Shown: piece by piece, positions 1-7,491 of the stretch | Numbering within the stretch: position 1 is the first letter of the stretch | Layout of the letters: the number at the start of each line of letters is the position of its first letter | Assembly (NCBI GenBank): GCA_040752855.1 | Contig: JBFMHP010000037.1 | Coordinates: 1 to 64,000, forward strand | DNA length: 64,000 nucleotides | Origin: JBFMHP01 sp040752855 | GTDB lineage: Bacteria; Pseudomonadota; Gammaproteobacteria; RBG-16-57-12 | Direction of reading: 5' to 3' | Translations under genes and position numbers: made by a program | The notes under the pieces: model-generated | What the model saw: only the letters and a program-made list of their open reading frames with translations | What the model was told of the DNA's origin: nothing | The model's database searches: none

Positions 1-690
1 GATCACTTGCCCTACGGCTATGCCATCATCAATCCGGATGTCGACGGCAATGGCAAGCTCGTGGAATTCAATCTGAGATTCCCGGGGCAGTATTACGATG
101 GGGAGACGGGGTTACACTACAACTACTTCCGGTATTATGATCCGTGGAATGGGCGGTATGTTACGAGTGATCCGATTGGGCTTGAGGGAGGGTTGAATAC
201 CTACACCTATGTAGAAGGAAATCCCATCAATACCACTGATCCTTTTGGACTGCGAGGAATGGGGGTTTCAGGAGGAGTAAGACCGGGGGTTCCAGCAATT
301 CCGAATCCCAATATCTCGGAGAATTCACAACTAGGCGATGATTGGGGTTCAATTTCAAGATCCAGGGAACGTTCATCCAGAGATAGAGTGTCTCGCCCCG
401 GCGACTGTTGTAGCGAAATTGAAGCAGAAATTAGCGCTGTTGCTTTCGAGCTTCGTCAACGTTATTTAGATATGCTCAATGATCCGTTAGATTTGTACAA
501 TAAAGCTTATTCTTATCCATACCTCGGGCGAAGAAAAGGTACTTGGCTTGGGCATCAACAATATTTTCGAGATAAACAGAAACAACTAATGGGACTGATT
601 CTTGATGCGGATGCTAAGGGATGCAAAGTTTCGCCGGAGGACAGGGCTCTGAGCCATGCATACCCTCCCGATTCACCTGCACAAAGGTAA
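1..690 (+). CDS. Rhs-family polymorphic toxin, C-terminal end (5' truncated by window)
   Basis: The reading frame is open from base 1, so only the last ~229 residues are seen. The first 80 carry the Rhs repeat-associated core: YDGETGLHYN, RYYDP, GRYVTSDPIGL and the closing NPINTTDPFGL. In this family the segment after DPFGL is the variable toxin tip, released inside the Rhs cage and delivered to neighbouring cells. The tip here is ~147 residues with a GDCC motif and a GTWLGHQQYFRDKQ stretch shared with many Rhs tips of unknown activity; I see no clear nuclease or deaminase signature. The tip is noticeably more AT-rich than the core, as expected for a swapped cassette. It is followed after 7 bases by a likely immunity gene. 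Confidence 0.85.
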   Translation, partial: DHLPYGYAIINPDVDGNGKLVEFNLRFPGQYYDGETGLHYNYFRYYDPWNGRYVTSDPIGLEGGLNTYTYVEGNPINTTDPFGLRGMGVSGGVRPGVPAIPNPNISENSQLGDDWGSISRSRERSSRDRVSRPGDCCSEIEAEISAVAFELRQRYLDMLNDPLDLYNKAYSYPYLGRRKGTWLGHQQYFRDKQKQLMGLILDADAKGCKVSPEDRALSHAYPPDSPAQR

Positions 691-697
691 CGTCGAG

Positions 698-1072
698 ATG
701 TGTGAAGAAAAAAATATTGCTGAATCTTGGATTGCTCGGTATGAGATTATTCAGAAACAAGGTGACAATTCCCCTGAAGCTAATGAGCTTTTCTGGTCCT
801 TCGAAGCACTTGACAGATTCTGCCGAAAAGATCCAGACAAAGCATGGTCAATTATATTATTGATTTTTCATGCCACAAATAGTGATTTTGTTTTGGATAA
901 TCTGGCGGCTGGACCTCTTGAAAGCTTATTAGCGTGGAATGGTCCGAAAGTTATTAGATGGGTTGAAACAGAAGCAGCCTCAGACGAACGCTTTAAAACT
1001 TTGCTAGGGGGGGTCTGGCAAAACCTAATGACTAGTGAGATATGGCAAAGAGTACGTGACGCATCTCTTTGA
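698..1072 (+). CDS. DUF6869-type protein, probable immunity protein for the Rhs tip
   Basis: 124 residues, no signal peptide or membrane segment. The pattern ELFWSFEALDRFCRKDPDKAW, NLAAGPLESLL, then LLGGVWQN..SEIWQRV matches the DUF6869 family as I know it, which often stands behind polymorphic toxins. An upstream ATG at 656 is in frame, but the ATG at 698 has AAAGG ten bases ahead and does not overlap the toxin stop, so I prefer it. AT-rich base composition matches the toxin tip rather than the flanking genome. Immunity role is inferred from position and family only. Confidence 0.7.
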   Translation: MCEEKNIAESWIARYEIIQKQGDNSPEANELFWSFEALDRFCRKDPDKAWSIILLIFHATNSDFVLDNLAAGPLESLLAWNGPKVIRWVETEAASDERFKTLLGGVWQNLMTSEIWQRVRDASL

Positions 1073-1073
1073 G

Positions 1074-1406
1074 CCGGGTAGGGTGGGCACGTTTTCTGTG
1101 CCCACGCGGAACGAGTGAACGTACCGAATGGTGGGTGTGGTGGTGATGGTGATCCGCGTGGGCAACCCATACACCGGGTTGCCCACCCTACGCGACTAAA
1201 GGGGGTAGGTAAGCCGGGTAGGGTGGGCACGTTGTATGTGCCCACGCTGAACTGAACAAATGAATGAACCCAACGGCGGATGTTTTTGATATTGATGATC
1301 CGCGTGGGCAACCCAAACGACGGGTTACCCACCCTACTCGCTCGCTACACCGTCGGCACCAACCAGCCCGGTAGGGTGGGCACGTTTTATGTGCCCACGC
1401 GGAACG
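1074..1406. repeat. Cluster of five RAYT-associated palindromes
   Basis: Five units of about 40 bp in alternating orientation at 1074-1113, 1154-1194, 1214-1252, 1300-1340 and 1368-1406. Each pairs TAGGGTGGGCA with TGCCCACGCGGA (or the complement), giving a strong hairpin. A sixth copy is at 2038-2074. They flank the first RAYT transposase and behave like REP/BIME sequences. The 1073-1478 gap otherwise shows no convincing gene. Confidence 0.8.
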
Positions 1407-1478
1407 AAATCGGTAACATTGAATACGGAACGCACTTCGCGGTTAACATAACGCAACCTGTGATGGAACACGAATGTC

Positions 1479-2027
1479 ATGTCTCACTATCGCCGCGCCC
1501 GCACTGCCGGGGCTTGTTATTTTTTTACGGTTGTCACGTATCGACGCCAACCCATTCTCTGCGATGACGCGGTTCGTCATGCGTTGCGTGATGCCATCAT
1601 GCGGGTGCGCGACACACGGCCGTTTACCATCGATGCCTGGGTGTTGCTTCCCGATCACCTGCACTGCATCTGGACCCTGCCGCCCGGGGATGCGGATTTT
1701 TCGACGCGGTGGAATATGATCAAACGCCGGGTGAGCGTCATTTGTTCGGCGGGGTATAAACGGACCGAATGGCTCTCGGCATCGAAACGCAATCATCGAG
1801 AATCGACGTTGTGGCAACGGCGGTTTTGGGAACACCAAATTCGCGACGAAACCGATTTCATGCGCCACGTTGATTATGTTCATTACAATCCCGTGAAACA
1901 TGGTCTGTGCCGACTGGCGGCGGATTGGCCACATTCGACGTTTCATCGTTATGCGGCCCGGGGTATTTATCCGGGGGATTGGAGTGGTATTGCGGGGGAT
2001 GTGGAGGGGATGACGGTGGGTGAATGA
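1479..2027 (+). CDS. REP-associated tyrosine transposase (RAYT), copy 1
   Basis: 182 residues, Y1_Tnp fold. The HUH-type metal motif is in LLPDHLHCIW (H-x-H) and the likely catalytic tyrosine is in the VDYVHYNPVKHG motif near residue 133. RAYTs are domesticated relatives of IS200/IS605 transposases that cut and join REP palindromes. It opens with MSHYRRA, a typical N-terminus of this subgroup. It sits directly behind five palindromes and in front of a sixth, which are its probable substrates. About 65% of residues match copy 2 at 2390, but the flanking palindromes differ, suggesting each has its own REP class. Confidence 0.9.
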   Translation: MSHYRRARTAGACYFFTVVTYRRQPILCDDAVRHALRDAIMRVRDTRPFTIDAWVLLPDHLHCIWTLPPGDADFSTRWNMIKRRVSVICSAGYKRTEWLSASKRNHRESTLWQRRFWEHQIRDETDFMRHVDYVHYNPVKHGLCRLAADWPHSTFHRYAARGIYPGDWSGIAGDVEGMTVGE

Positions 2028-2037
2028 ATTGGCGGGG

Positions 2038-2074
2038 GTTCCGCGTGGGCACGAACAACGTGCCCACCCTACGA
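2038..2074. repeat. RAYT-associated palindrome, sixth copy
   Basis: CGCGTGGGCACGAACAACGTGCCCACCCTACG-type hairpin, same class as the 1074-1406 cluster, placed just after the stop of RAYT copy 1. Confidence 0.75.
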
Positions 2075-2077
2075 GGC

Positions 2078-2158
2078 TGGTTGACGGCCTCAAAACGCCG
2101 TCGCCATGAATCGACGCTCTGGCAACGGCGATATTGGGAACATCAAATTCGTGATGAG
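2078..2158 (+). pseudogene. 81-bp fragment of a RAYT gene
   Basis: These 81 bases match 2681-2761 inside RAYT copy 2 with only two differences (around 2084 and 2135). The fragment would encode the segment SASKRRRHESTLWQRR..WEHQIRDE but has no start or remaining gene. It is bounded by REP palindromes on both sides (2038-2074 and 2162-2184), so it looks like an internal piece copied together with REP ends. Confidence 0.8.
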
Positions 2159-2161
2159 CCA

Positions 2162-2291
2162 TGTAGGGTGCATTCCATGCACCACAATCCACCAACGCTG
2201 ATATTCCGACGGCGGCGGTAATGGTGCGTTGAACGCACCCTACATATTTCATTCGCACGGAGCCATGTGGGGTGCATTCCATGCACCACCA
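2162..2291. repeat. Second palindrome class: three GGTGCATTCCATGCACC-type units
   Basis: Three short palindromes at 2162-2184, 2220-2244 and 2267-2291 of the form TAGGGTGCATTCCATGCACC, the middle one with a GCGTTGAACGC centre. A fourth lies at 2945-2967 after RAYT copy 2. They bracket copy 2 and are distinct from the TGGGCA class around copy 1. No gene seen in 2292-2389. Confidence 0.75.
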
Positions 2292-2389
2292 ACCCGAACG
2301 CCACAACGCCCGCCCACGTACGCTATTGTCACGACACACAAAAAATGCTCGAATGGCGGTCATCATAATCACACGGAGGTGACGATTGC

Positions 2390-2935
2390 ATGCCGAATTA
2401 CCGTCGCGCCACGGTGGCGGGTGGCACGTATTTCTTTACGGTGGTGACCTATCGGCGCCGGTCATTTTTGATTGACGACGATGTGCGGCGCGCGCTGCGG
2501 GACGGTATTGCGCTGGCTCGCATCACACACCCGTTTCATGTGGATGCCTGGGTGCTGCTGCCGGATCACCTTCATTGCGTCTGGACCTTGCCGCCGGGGG
2601 ATGCCGACTTTGCGATACGCTGGGCGATCATCAAACGTCATGTTACCCGTTGTTGTGGCGGCCGCTTGCATCGCCCCGATTGGTTGTCGGCCTCAAAACG
2701 CCGTCGCCATGAATCGACGCTCTGGCAACGGCGGTATTGGGAACATCAAATTCGTGATGAGGCCGATTTTCGGCGGCACATCGATTATGTTCATTGGAAT
2801 CCGGTAAAGCATGGTCATGTGGCCCGCGTGGGGCAATGGCCGTATTCAACGTTTCATCGGTATGTGCGCGAGGGTTTGTATGCGCATGATTGGGGTGGTG
2901 TGAATGTTGATGATTTATCGGGGCGTTGCGAATGA
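2390..2935 (+). CDS. REP-associated tyrosine transposase (RAYT), copy 2
   Basis: 181 residues, same family as the gene at 1479. The metal-binding motif is LLPDHLHCVW and the tyrosine motif reads IDYVHWNPVKHG; the second aromatic is Trp rather than Tyr, while the first Tyr, the probable nucleophile, is kept. Starts MPNYRRATVAGGTYF. GAGGTGACGATTGC stands ahead of the ATG as ribosome site. The palindromes on both sides (2162-2291 and 2945-2967) belong to the GGTGCATTCC class and are the likely targets. Confidence 0.9.
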   Translation: MPNYRRATVAGGTYFFTVVTYRRRSFLIDDDVRRALRDGIALARITHPFHVDAWVLLPDHLHCVWTLPPGDADFAIRWAIIKRHVTRCCGGRLHRPDWLSASKRRRHESTLWQRRYWEHQIRDEADFRRHIDYVHWNPVKHGHVARVGQWPYSTFHRYVREGLYAHDWGGVNVDDLSGRCE

Positions 2936-2944
2936 TGTGGTGAT

Positions 2945-3063
2945 TGGTGCATGGAATGCACCCTACGAACATGCCGGGAACGGCTGCGCCTTATCCCGGC
3001 CTACGATCCTTTGCGGCGGCGCGGATAGAAGTTGTAGGCCGGCATAAGCGCAGCGCTGCGCCT
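2945..3063. repeat. REP-like palindromes downstream of RAYT copy 2
   Basis: 2945-2967 is a further GGTGCATGGAATGCACC palindrome. 2978-3004 (GGCTGCGCCTTATCCCGGCC TAC) and 3032-3062 (TAGGCCGGCATAAGCGCAGC..) form a facing pair that resembles enterobacterial REP/BIME units. The pair ends a few bases from the stop of the convergent permease gene and may serve to stop transcription. Confidence 0.65.
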
Positions 3064-3069
3064 ATCACC

Positions 3070-3819
3070 TCACGCCTTGCGGCAACCCCACCATCCGCCG
3101 CATAGCGCTGTGATCGCCAGCATCCACACCACCAGTGGCCCAGCGGGCCAGTCAAACCAGGTGGACACTATCAGTCCCATGGCATAGCCGAACGCGCCGA
3201 GTGCGTAGGCCGTTACCAGCGCTTGCCGCTGTGGCAGGCGGCGTACCGCCAGGGCCGGTAGGATCAGGCTGGCGAAGACGAGATACACGCCGACCAATTG
3301 CACCGAGGCCGTTACCGCGAGCGCGAACAACCCGTAAAAACCGATGCGCCCAATCCGCTCACGACCGCCGAACCAAACCGCCAGCACCACCGCATAGAGC
3401 AACGCCACGGGAAGAAGCTGTTGCGGACTGACCCACAGCAGTTGGCCGCTGAGCAGATCCTTCATTTCCTCGGCGCCGTGGGGATGGCCATGCAGCAATA
3501 GAATCGCGGCGGTGGCGGCCAGGACGAAGGCGCTGCCGATCACGGCCTCCTGAATTTCGGGCCAGCGGGATTCGGTCCAGCGCAGCAATGCCGCGCCGCA
3601 CAATGCGGCGGCGACGGCGGTGAGCTGCACCTGCCAACCATTGATCTCCCCGCCCAGGGCCACGGCGATGACCACCCCGAGGGCGGCGATCTGCGCGATG
3701 GCCAGGTCCAGAAAGATGATGCCGCGCGCGAGCACTTCGCGCCCGAGCGGGACGTGCGTGCTCAGCACCAGCAGGCCGGCGAGCAGCGCCGGCCACAGGA
3801 TGCTCCATTCCGGCGTCAT
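3070..3819 (-). CDS. Metal (zinc-type) ABC transporter permease, ABC-3 family
   Basis: 249 residues with seven to eight hydrophobic segments typical of ZnuB/MntB permeases. The family hallmark GREVLARGIIFLDLAIAQIAALG near residue 27 and the C-terminal YALGAFGYAMGLIVSTWFDWPAGPLVVW are plain. It would form the inner-membrane channel through which zinc delivered by the periplasmic binding protein is imported. Its ATG overlaps the stop of the binding-protein gene by four bases, so the two are coupled. The usual ATPase gene (znuC) is absent on both sides; 3' of it lie only repeats. Confidence 0.88.
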   Translation of the reverse strand: MTPEWSILWPALLAGLLVLSTHVPLGREVLARGIIFLDLAIAQIAALGVVIAVALGGEINGWQVQLTAVAAALCGAALLRWTESRWPEIQEAVIGSAFVLAATAAILLLHGHPHGAEEMKDLLSGQLLWVSPQQLLPVALLYAVVLAVWFGGRERIGRIGFYGLFALAVTASVQLVGVYLVFASLILPALAVRRLPQRQALVTAYALGAFGYAMGLIVSTWFDWPAGPLVVWMLAITALCGGWWGCRKA

Positions 3820-4715
3820 CGCGCAGCCTCAAGTAGGCGATTGACGGTGTCGTCGAACAGGTCGAAGAGATCCCCGCTCTGCTCATTGGCGCCGACGGTA
3901 TATGGCAGGGCAACCACGGGGATCTTGGCGCGCTGACTCAGCCACTGCGCGGAGCGGTCATTCTGATAAGCCGCATGCAAGATCATGCGCGCGGGTCGTT
4001 GCTTCAGTCCCACCAGCAGCTGCGCGAGATGGGCACCGCTCGGCTCGATGCCGGGCTTGGGTTCCAGCACGGCGACCTCGTGCATGCCCAGCCAGTCGAG
4101 CAGATAGACCCAGCCCTGGTGCTGGGTGACCACCGCCACGCCTCGGAGCGGCGCGACCTGCTGTTGCCAACGATCCATCGCTGCTTGCCAGCGGGTGCTG
4201 AAATCGCTCAAGCGTTGCTGGTATTCGTTTCGATGTGCGGCGTCCAGCTCCTGCAAGCGCGCGCTCAGCGCCTGGGCCACCTTCAAGATCAGGCGCGGAT
4301 CGGTGTTGATGTGGGGGTTGCCTGCGGCATGCAGATCGCCCTGGGCGCGGTCGAGCGTTGCCGGGCGATCGCGCAGCTCGACGTGGGCGGCGGCCTCGAA
4401 ATATCCGGGCTTTCCCGGCAGCACCTTGGGGTTGGCCGCGCGTTGCAGCAGCATCGGCAGCCAGCCGGCCTCCAGATCCGCGCCGGTGCACACCAGCAGT
4501 TCGGCGTTGCGTACCTGGGCGATCAGACTGGGGCGCGCCTGGATGCGATGCGGGTCTTGCAGCGCGGTGGTGGCGGTAAACACTTGCAGCTGCACCCCAC
4601 CGAGTTCGTGCAACAGCGCGGCCCACTCCGGTTCGCAGGCAAAGACATCGAGTTTGGCCATGGCCGGGGCGGAAAGCCCCAGCCATATCGCGAATAACAT
4701 GACGATTCTTTTCAT
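3816..4715 (-). CDS. Zinc ABC transporter substrate-binding protein (ZnuA-like)
   Basis: 299 residues with a cleavable signal peptide ending near APAMA (residue ~20). SBP_bac_9 family: candidate metal ligands are His in DPHRIQARPS (~56), His in AAGNPHINTDPR (~135), His in VTQHQGWVYLL (~200) and the acid/His pair near the C-terminus. The His-rich charged loop present in many ZnuA proteins is reduced here to a short AHVELRD segment. The gene lies 10 bases behind the outer-membrane barrel gene and overlaps the permease. Zinc is the likely metal because of the operon partners; manganese or iron cannot be excluded from sequence alone. Confidence 0.87.
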   Translation of the reverse strand: MKRIVMLFAIWLGLSAPAMAKLDVFACEPEWAALLHELGGVQLQVFTATTALQDPHRIQARPSLIAQVRNAELLVCTGADLEAGWLPMLLQRAANPKVLPGKPGYFEAAAHVELRDRPATLDRAQGDLHAAGNPHINTDPRLILKVAQALSARLQELDAAHRNEYQQRLSDFSTRWQAAMDRWQQQVAPLRGVAVVTQHQGWVYLLDWLGMHEVAVLEPKPGIEPSGAHLAQLLVGLKQRPARMILHAAYQNDRSAQWLSQRAKIPVVALPYTVGANEQSGDLFDLFDDTVNRLLEAAR

Positions 4716-4725
4716 TACCGCCCCC

Positions 4726-5922
4726 TCAGAATTGGTGCGCGCCGTGGGCGCCCAGGCTCATCACGTATTGCAGATAGATCTGCCGGTCGCGCTCCGGCGC
4801 GGATTCATCGCGGTTGTATTGCAAACGGATGCGGCTGAATTCGCTGCGGCTGTAATCGATCATCAGACTGACGCGGCGCGGGGTGTGGCCTTCATCATCC
4901 AGGCCGGCTTCGGCCAGCACGGCGTCATCGGAACCGCGATTGTCGGCATCGAGCCGGTCCAGGCGCAAACCGACACGCCAGGCGGGCCGGAACTGATAGA
5001 CCGCCTGCACGTAGCCGCCGCGCTGGGTGCCTTCATAGGTCGAGAACTCCAGCGGATCACTGCCAATCAGTTCAACAGCTCCGTCCTCCTTGCGCTGGAA
5101 ATATTCGAACTGGAGGGTGAAATAACGCTCGGCGTAATTGCCCTGCGGCGCCCACTTCCACACCGCATCGAGTGCGTGGATGCGGCTGTCGCCGGTGAAG
5201 CTCGGCACCTCGTCGGCACCGCCGTGCGCGTGGGCACCCGATTCGCGTCCGGCAATCTCGGCCGACCAGCGCGACAATCCGACTTGCCAGCTGTGACTCA
5301 CGCCCACATCGCCGCCGATCTCGACGAACAGGGTGTGCGCCCCGCGCCCGTCGTTGGCCGCGCCGCCGGCGGGGAACCGCTCGCCACGGCCGATCTCGGC
5401 ACCGAACTGGAGAAACAGCGGCGTGGGCGCCAGCCAACGCAATTGCACGCCATCATCGATCAGGCTGTCGCCGAACAGGGCGCGATAGACCAGCGGGGCG
5501 TCGGCAAAATCCCAGGCGTGCGCGTGTTGCGCATTGAGATAGCCCAGGCCGGAGAAAAACCGCCCGGCCTTGACGGTAAACCCCTGCCCCAGTCCCAGGG
5601 TTTCGATATAGGCCTCCTCCAGCTCGGTCTGGGTCTCGCCCTCGTGCTCGGCGATGGCCAGCGTCAGCCGGCCGGTGAACATGTCGTCGATGTTGCTGCT
5701 GAGCACCAGCTCGCCATGCCCCAAGCCTAAACCGGCCTCGGCCAGACCCGCCTCGCCGCCGAGCATGAATCCGGGCAATTCATAATCCTCTGGGTCGCGG
5801 CTGTAGTCTGCATACTGCCCTTGGAGGATGAGGGAAATCGCCGGATTGAATTCATTCTGCGCGGCAGACGCCGCGCTCGTACCACACAAAAACACTAACG
5901 GATAAACAAAAGAAACACGCAT
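4726..5922 (-). CDS. Outer-membrane beta-barrel protein of the zinc-uptake operon
   Basis: 398 residues with a signal peptide (MRVSFVYPLVFLCGTSAASA). The body is rich in alternating aromatic strands and ends in LGAHGAHQF, with the terminal Phe expected of barrel proteins. I recognise a family annotated as zinc-regulated outer-membrane receptor that accompanies ZnuAB in halophilic and sulfur-oxidising gammaproteobacteria; it lacks the plug of true TonB receptors as far as I can see. An in-frame start further upstream (6066) is possible, but ATG 5922 has GAGG seven bases ahead and starts the signal peptide. A His-containing loop (GAHAHGG, ~250) could touch metal. Its 5' end overlaps the accessory gene. 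Confidence 0.78.
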   Translation of the reverse strand: MRVSFVYPLVFLCGTSAASAAQNEFNPAISLILQGQYADYSRDPEDYELPGFMLGGEAGLAEAGLGLGHGELVLSSNIDDMFTGRLTLAIAEHEGETQTELEEAYIETLGLGQGFTVKAGRFFSGLGYLNAQHAHAWDFADAPLVYRALFGDSLIDDGVQLRWLAPTPLFLQFGAEIGRGERFPAGGAANDGRGAHTLFVEIGGDVGVSHSWQVGLSRWSAEIAGRESGAHAHGGADEVPSFTGDSRIHALDAVWKWAPQGNYAERYFTLQFEYFQRKEDGAVELIGSDPLEFSTYEGTQRGGYVQAVYQFRPAWRVGLRLDRLDADNRGSDDAVLAEAGLDDEGHTPRRVSLMIDYSRSEFSRIRLQYNRDESAPERDRQIYLQYVMSLGAHGAHQF

Positions 5923-6160
5923 GATAACCTCGCACAAACAAAAGTCGTGAACAGGCATTCCTGCGACAGGAATGCGCCACACTGAAGTTCGCTGCCGCGC
6001 CCGCGCCGTGTTTGACCGCGGACAGCTGTAGACAAACCTGGCAATCGTCGACGGCGAGATGCTCATCGAGTTGCGCTTGATGCCACGCCAGCACCGTCTG
6101 CGCTGACAACAGCAACAGAGCGAGCAGGAACGCGGTGTGCCAGGAGCGGGTATGCATCAT
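5852..6160 (-). CDS. Small secreted accessory protein of zinc uptake (putative zinc chaperone)
   Basis: 102 residues. A signal peptide (SWHTAFLLALLLLSAQTVLA) is followed by HQAQLDEHLAVDDCQVCLQLS, in which His, Asp and the CxxC pair could bind a metal. Short proteins of this design precede zinc ABC operons in gammaproteobacteria and are sometimes labelled zinc-uptake chaperones. The 3' end overlaps the barrel gene by 71 bases in another frame, and the last ~30 residues are of unusual composition, so the C-terminus may be frame-shifted relative to relatives. First gene of the four-gene operon; no clear Zur box was found upstream. Confidence 0.55.
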   Translation of the reverse strand: MMHTRSWHTAFLLALLLLSAQTVLAWHQAQLDEHLAVDDCQVCLQLSAVKHGAGAAANFSVAHSCRRNACSRLLFVRGYHACFFCLSVSVFVWYERGVCRAE

Positions 6161-6240
6161 TTCAACTTAAAGGTAATTCTTTATTTCCGCCAATCTATCG
6201 AATGCCGGAGCATCCGGCATGACGAATCCCGAGTATAGGG

Positions 6241-6954
6241 TCAACCCTGCACCAAATCCAGCACCACGGCCGTCGCACCCTCGATCTTGAAGCGCAGATC
6301 GAAATCCAGCAGTTTGATGCCATACACCCGCTCACCCTGCCCCGCGCCTGAATAGGCCGGGCGCGGATCGGCGGCCAAGACCTGCTCGATCAAGAGTTGC
6401 AGCCCCGGATATGCCGTTTCGAGCGCTGCGCATTTTTCTCGGGCCGCAGGAGTGAAAGCGACGGTCAACTTCGCGGCAGGGGCATCCTCCGCGAAACCGC
6501 CCCGGGCCTCGGCGATCGCGTCGGCATAAGGCAGGTACGGCTTGATATCCAACACCGGCGTGCCATCGAGCAAATCCACGCCGCTCAAGTGCAACCGTAC
6601 CGCCTCCCCGGCGTGCTCGATACGCTCCAGGCGCACCGGCGAGAGCCCAATGGGATTGGGGCGAAAGGTCGAGCGCGTGGCAAACACACCCAGGCGCTGG
6701 TTGCCGCCCAGGCGGGGCGGCCGGACCGTGGGCTTCCATGCCTCGCGCACGCATTCATGAAACACGAAGACGATCCAGACATGGGAGAAGGCCTCCAGGC
6801 CGCGAAAGGCCTCGGGTCGGTTGTAAGGCGGCAGGATCTCCAGCGTGGCGCGCGCCTCGTCGACCAGCCCCGGCTGGCGCGGGATGCCGAACTTCTCCTT
6901 GAACACCGAGCGGATCACGCCGATCGGGCGCAGGGTAATCGACTCCATCGTCAT
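6241..6954 (-). CDS. trmO: TsaA/TrmO-type tRNA (adenine-N6) methyltransferase
   Basis: 237 residues, beta-barrel TsaA/VirR fold followed by the C-terminal TrmO domain. Family motifs: IGVIRSVFKEKFGIPRQPG at the N-terminus, FSHVWIVFVFHE, GVFATRSTFRPNPIGLS and DLLDGTPVLDIKPYLPYAD. TrmO uses S-adenosylmethionine to methylate t6A37 of tRNA-Thr(GGU). The ATG at 6954 overlaps the stop of the upstream gene by four bases, which fixes the start and implies coupling. A second, shorter TsaA paralogue is at 35137. Confidence 0.9.
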   Translation of the reverse strand: MTMESITLRPIGVIRSVFKEKFGIPRQPGLVDEARATLEILPPYNRPEAFRGLEAFSHVWIVFVFHECVREAWKPTVRPPRLGGNQRLGVFATRSTFRPNPIGLSPVRLERIEHAGEAVRLHLSGVDLLDGTPVLDIKPYLPYADAIAEARGGFAEDAPAAKLTVAFTPAAREKCAALETAYPGLQLLIEQVLAADPRPAYSGAGQGERVYGIKLLDFDLRFKIEGATAVVLDLVQG

Positions 6955-7298
6955 GGCGCCATCCAATCGCCGCTGAGGATGCGCCGCCGGCGTGGGGAAA
7001 CCTTCAACACATACATCCACGCCCGCCCGTAGCGGGTGGCGATCTTCATACGGGTATACAGCCGGGGGTAGTCCTCCAGGCGGTCCAGGATGCGCAGCGT
7101 GGGGGGATCGATGCGATAGAGTTCGCCGCAGACTGGGGTGCGACCGCCCCGGACCGCTCCGGGATAGTCACCAAGATCATATAAGGTGTAACGGGGCCGG
7201 GTTCGCCACGCCCCGAGACAGCGGCGATGCTCGATCAAACGGTGATTGGGCCCGCCCTTTCGCAGCGTGCCGTAGACAAATAGCAGGGCCATATTCAT
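6951..7298 (-). CDS. Gamma-glutamylcyclotransferase-like (AIG2/BtrG fold) protein
   Basis: 115 residues. The N-terminal LLFVYGTLRKGGPNH is the signature of the gamma-glutamylcyclotransferase fold, followed by GELYRIDPPTLRILDRLEDYP, which supplies the acidic residue used in catalysis by relatives. The physiological substrate is unknown; E. coli YtfP is the nearest well-known type. The start is uncertain: in-frame TTG at 7346, ATG at 7298 and ATG at 7292; the fold begins right after 7292, so 7298 is a compromise. Translationally coupled with trmO. Confidence 0.8.
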   Translation of the reverse strand: MNMALLFVYGTLRKGGPNHRLIEHRRCLGAWRTRPRYTLYDLGDYPGAVRGGRTPVCGELYRIDPPTLRILDRLEDYPRLYTRMKIATRYGRAWMYVLKVSPRRRRILSGDWMAP

Positions 7299-7491
7299 GC
7301 TCAAGTTGATGTTCTTTCTCAGGATGGCGGGCAGCGCCGTCACCAATATTTAATATATAACGCGAATATTAAACCGTAATGCATTATAATTTATGAATTT
7401 TATTATATATACTTTGCCCAGGGCGCGCTTCGGTGCAAAAATTCCACGCCAGGATGCCGCTACTTATTAAGATACTTTTTTAAAGGATTAC
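7299..7491. promoter_or_regulatory. AT-rich divergent promoter region
   Basis: About 190 bases between two divergent genes. 7345-7410 is a run of ATTTAATATATAACG and TTATAATTTATGAATTTTATT-like sequence much richer in A+T than the surroundings, with several possible -10 hexamers on each strand. No operator could be assigned. Confidence 0.4.

Noticed and set aside
1074..1406. CRISPR array
   Set aside because: Units alternate in orientation, vary in spacing and are palindromic; they fit REP/BIME sequences next to a RAYT.
1443..2372. 309-residue minus-strand frame across RAYT copy 1
   Set aside because: Shadow of the transposase and palindromes.
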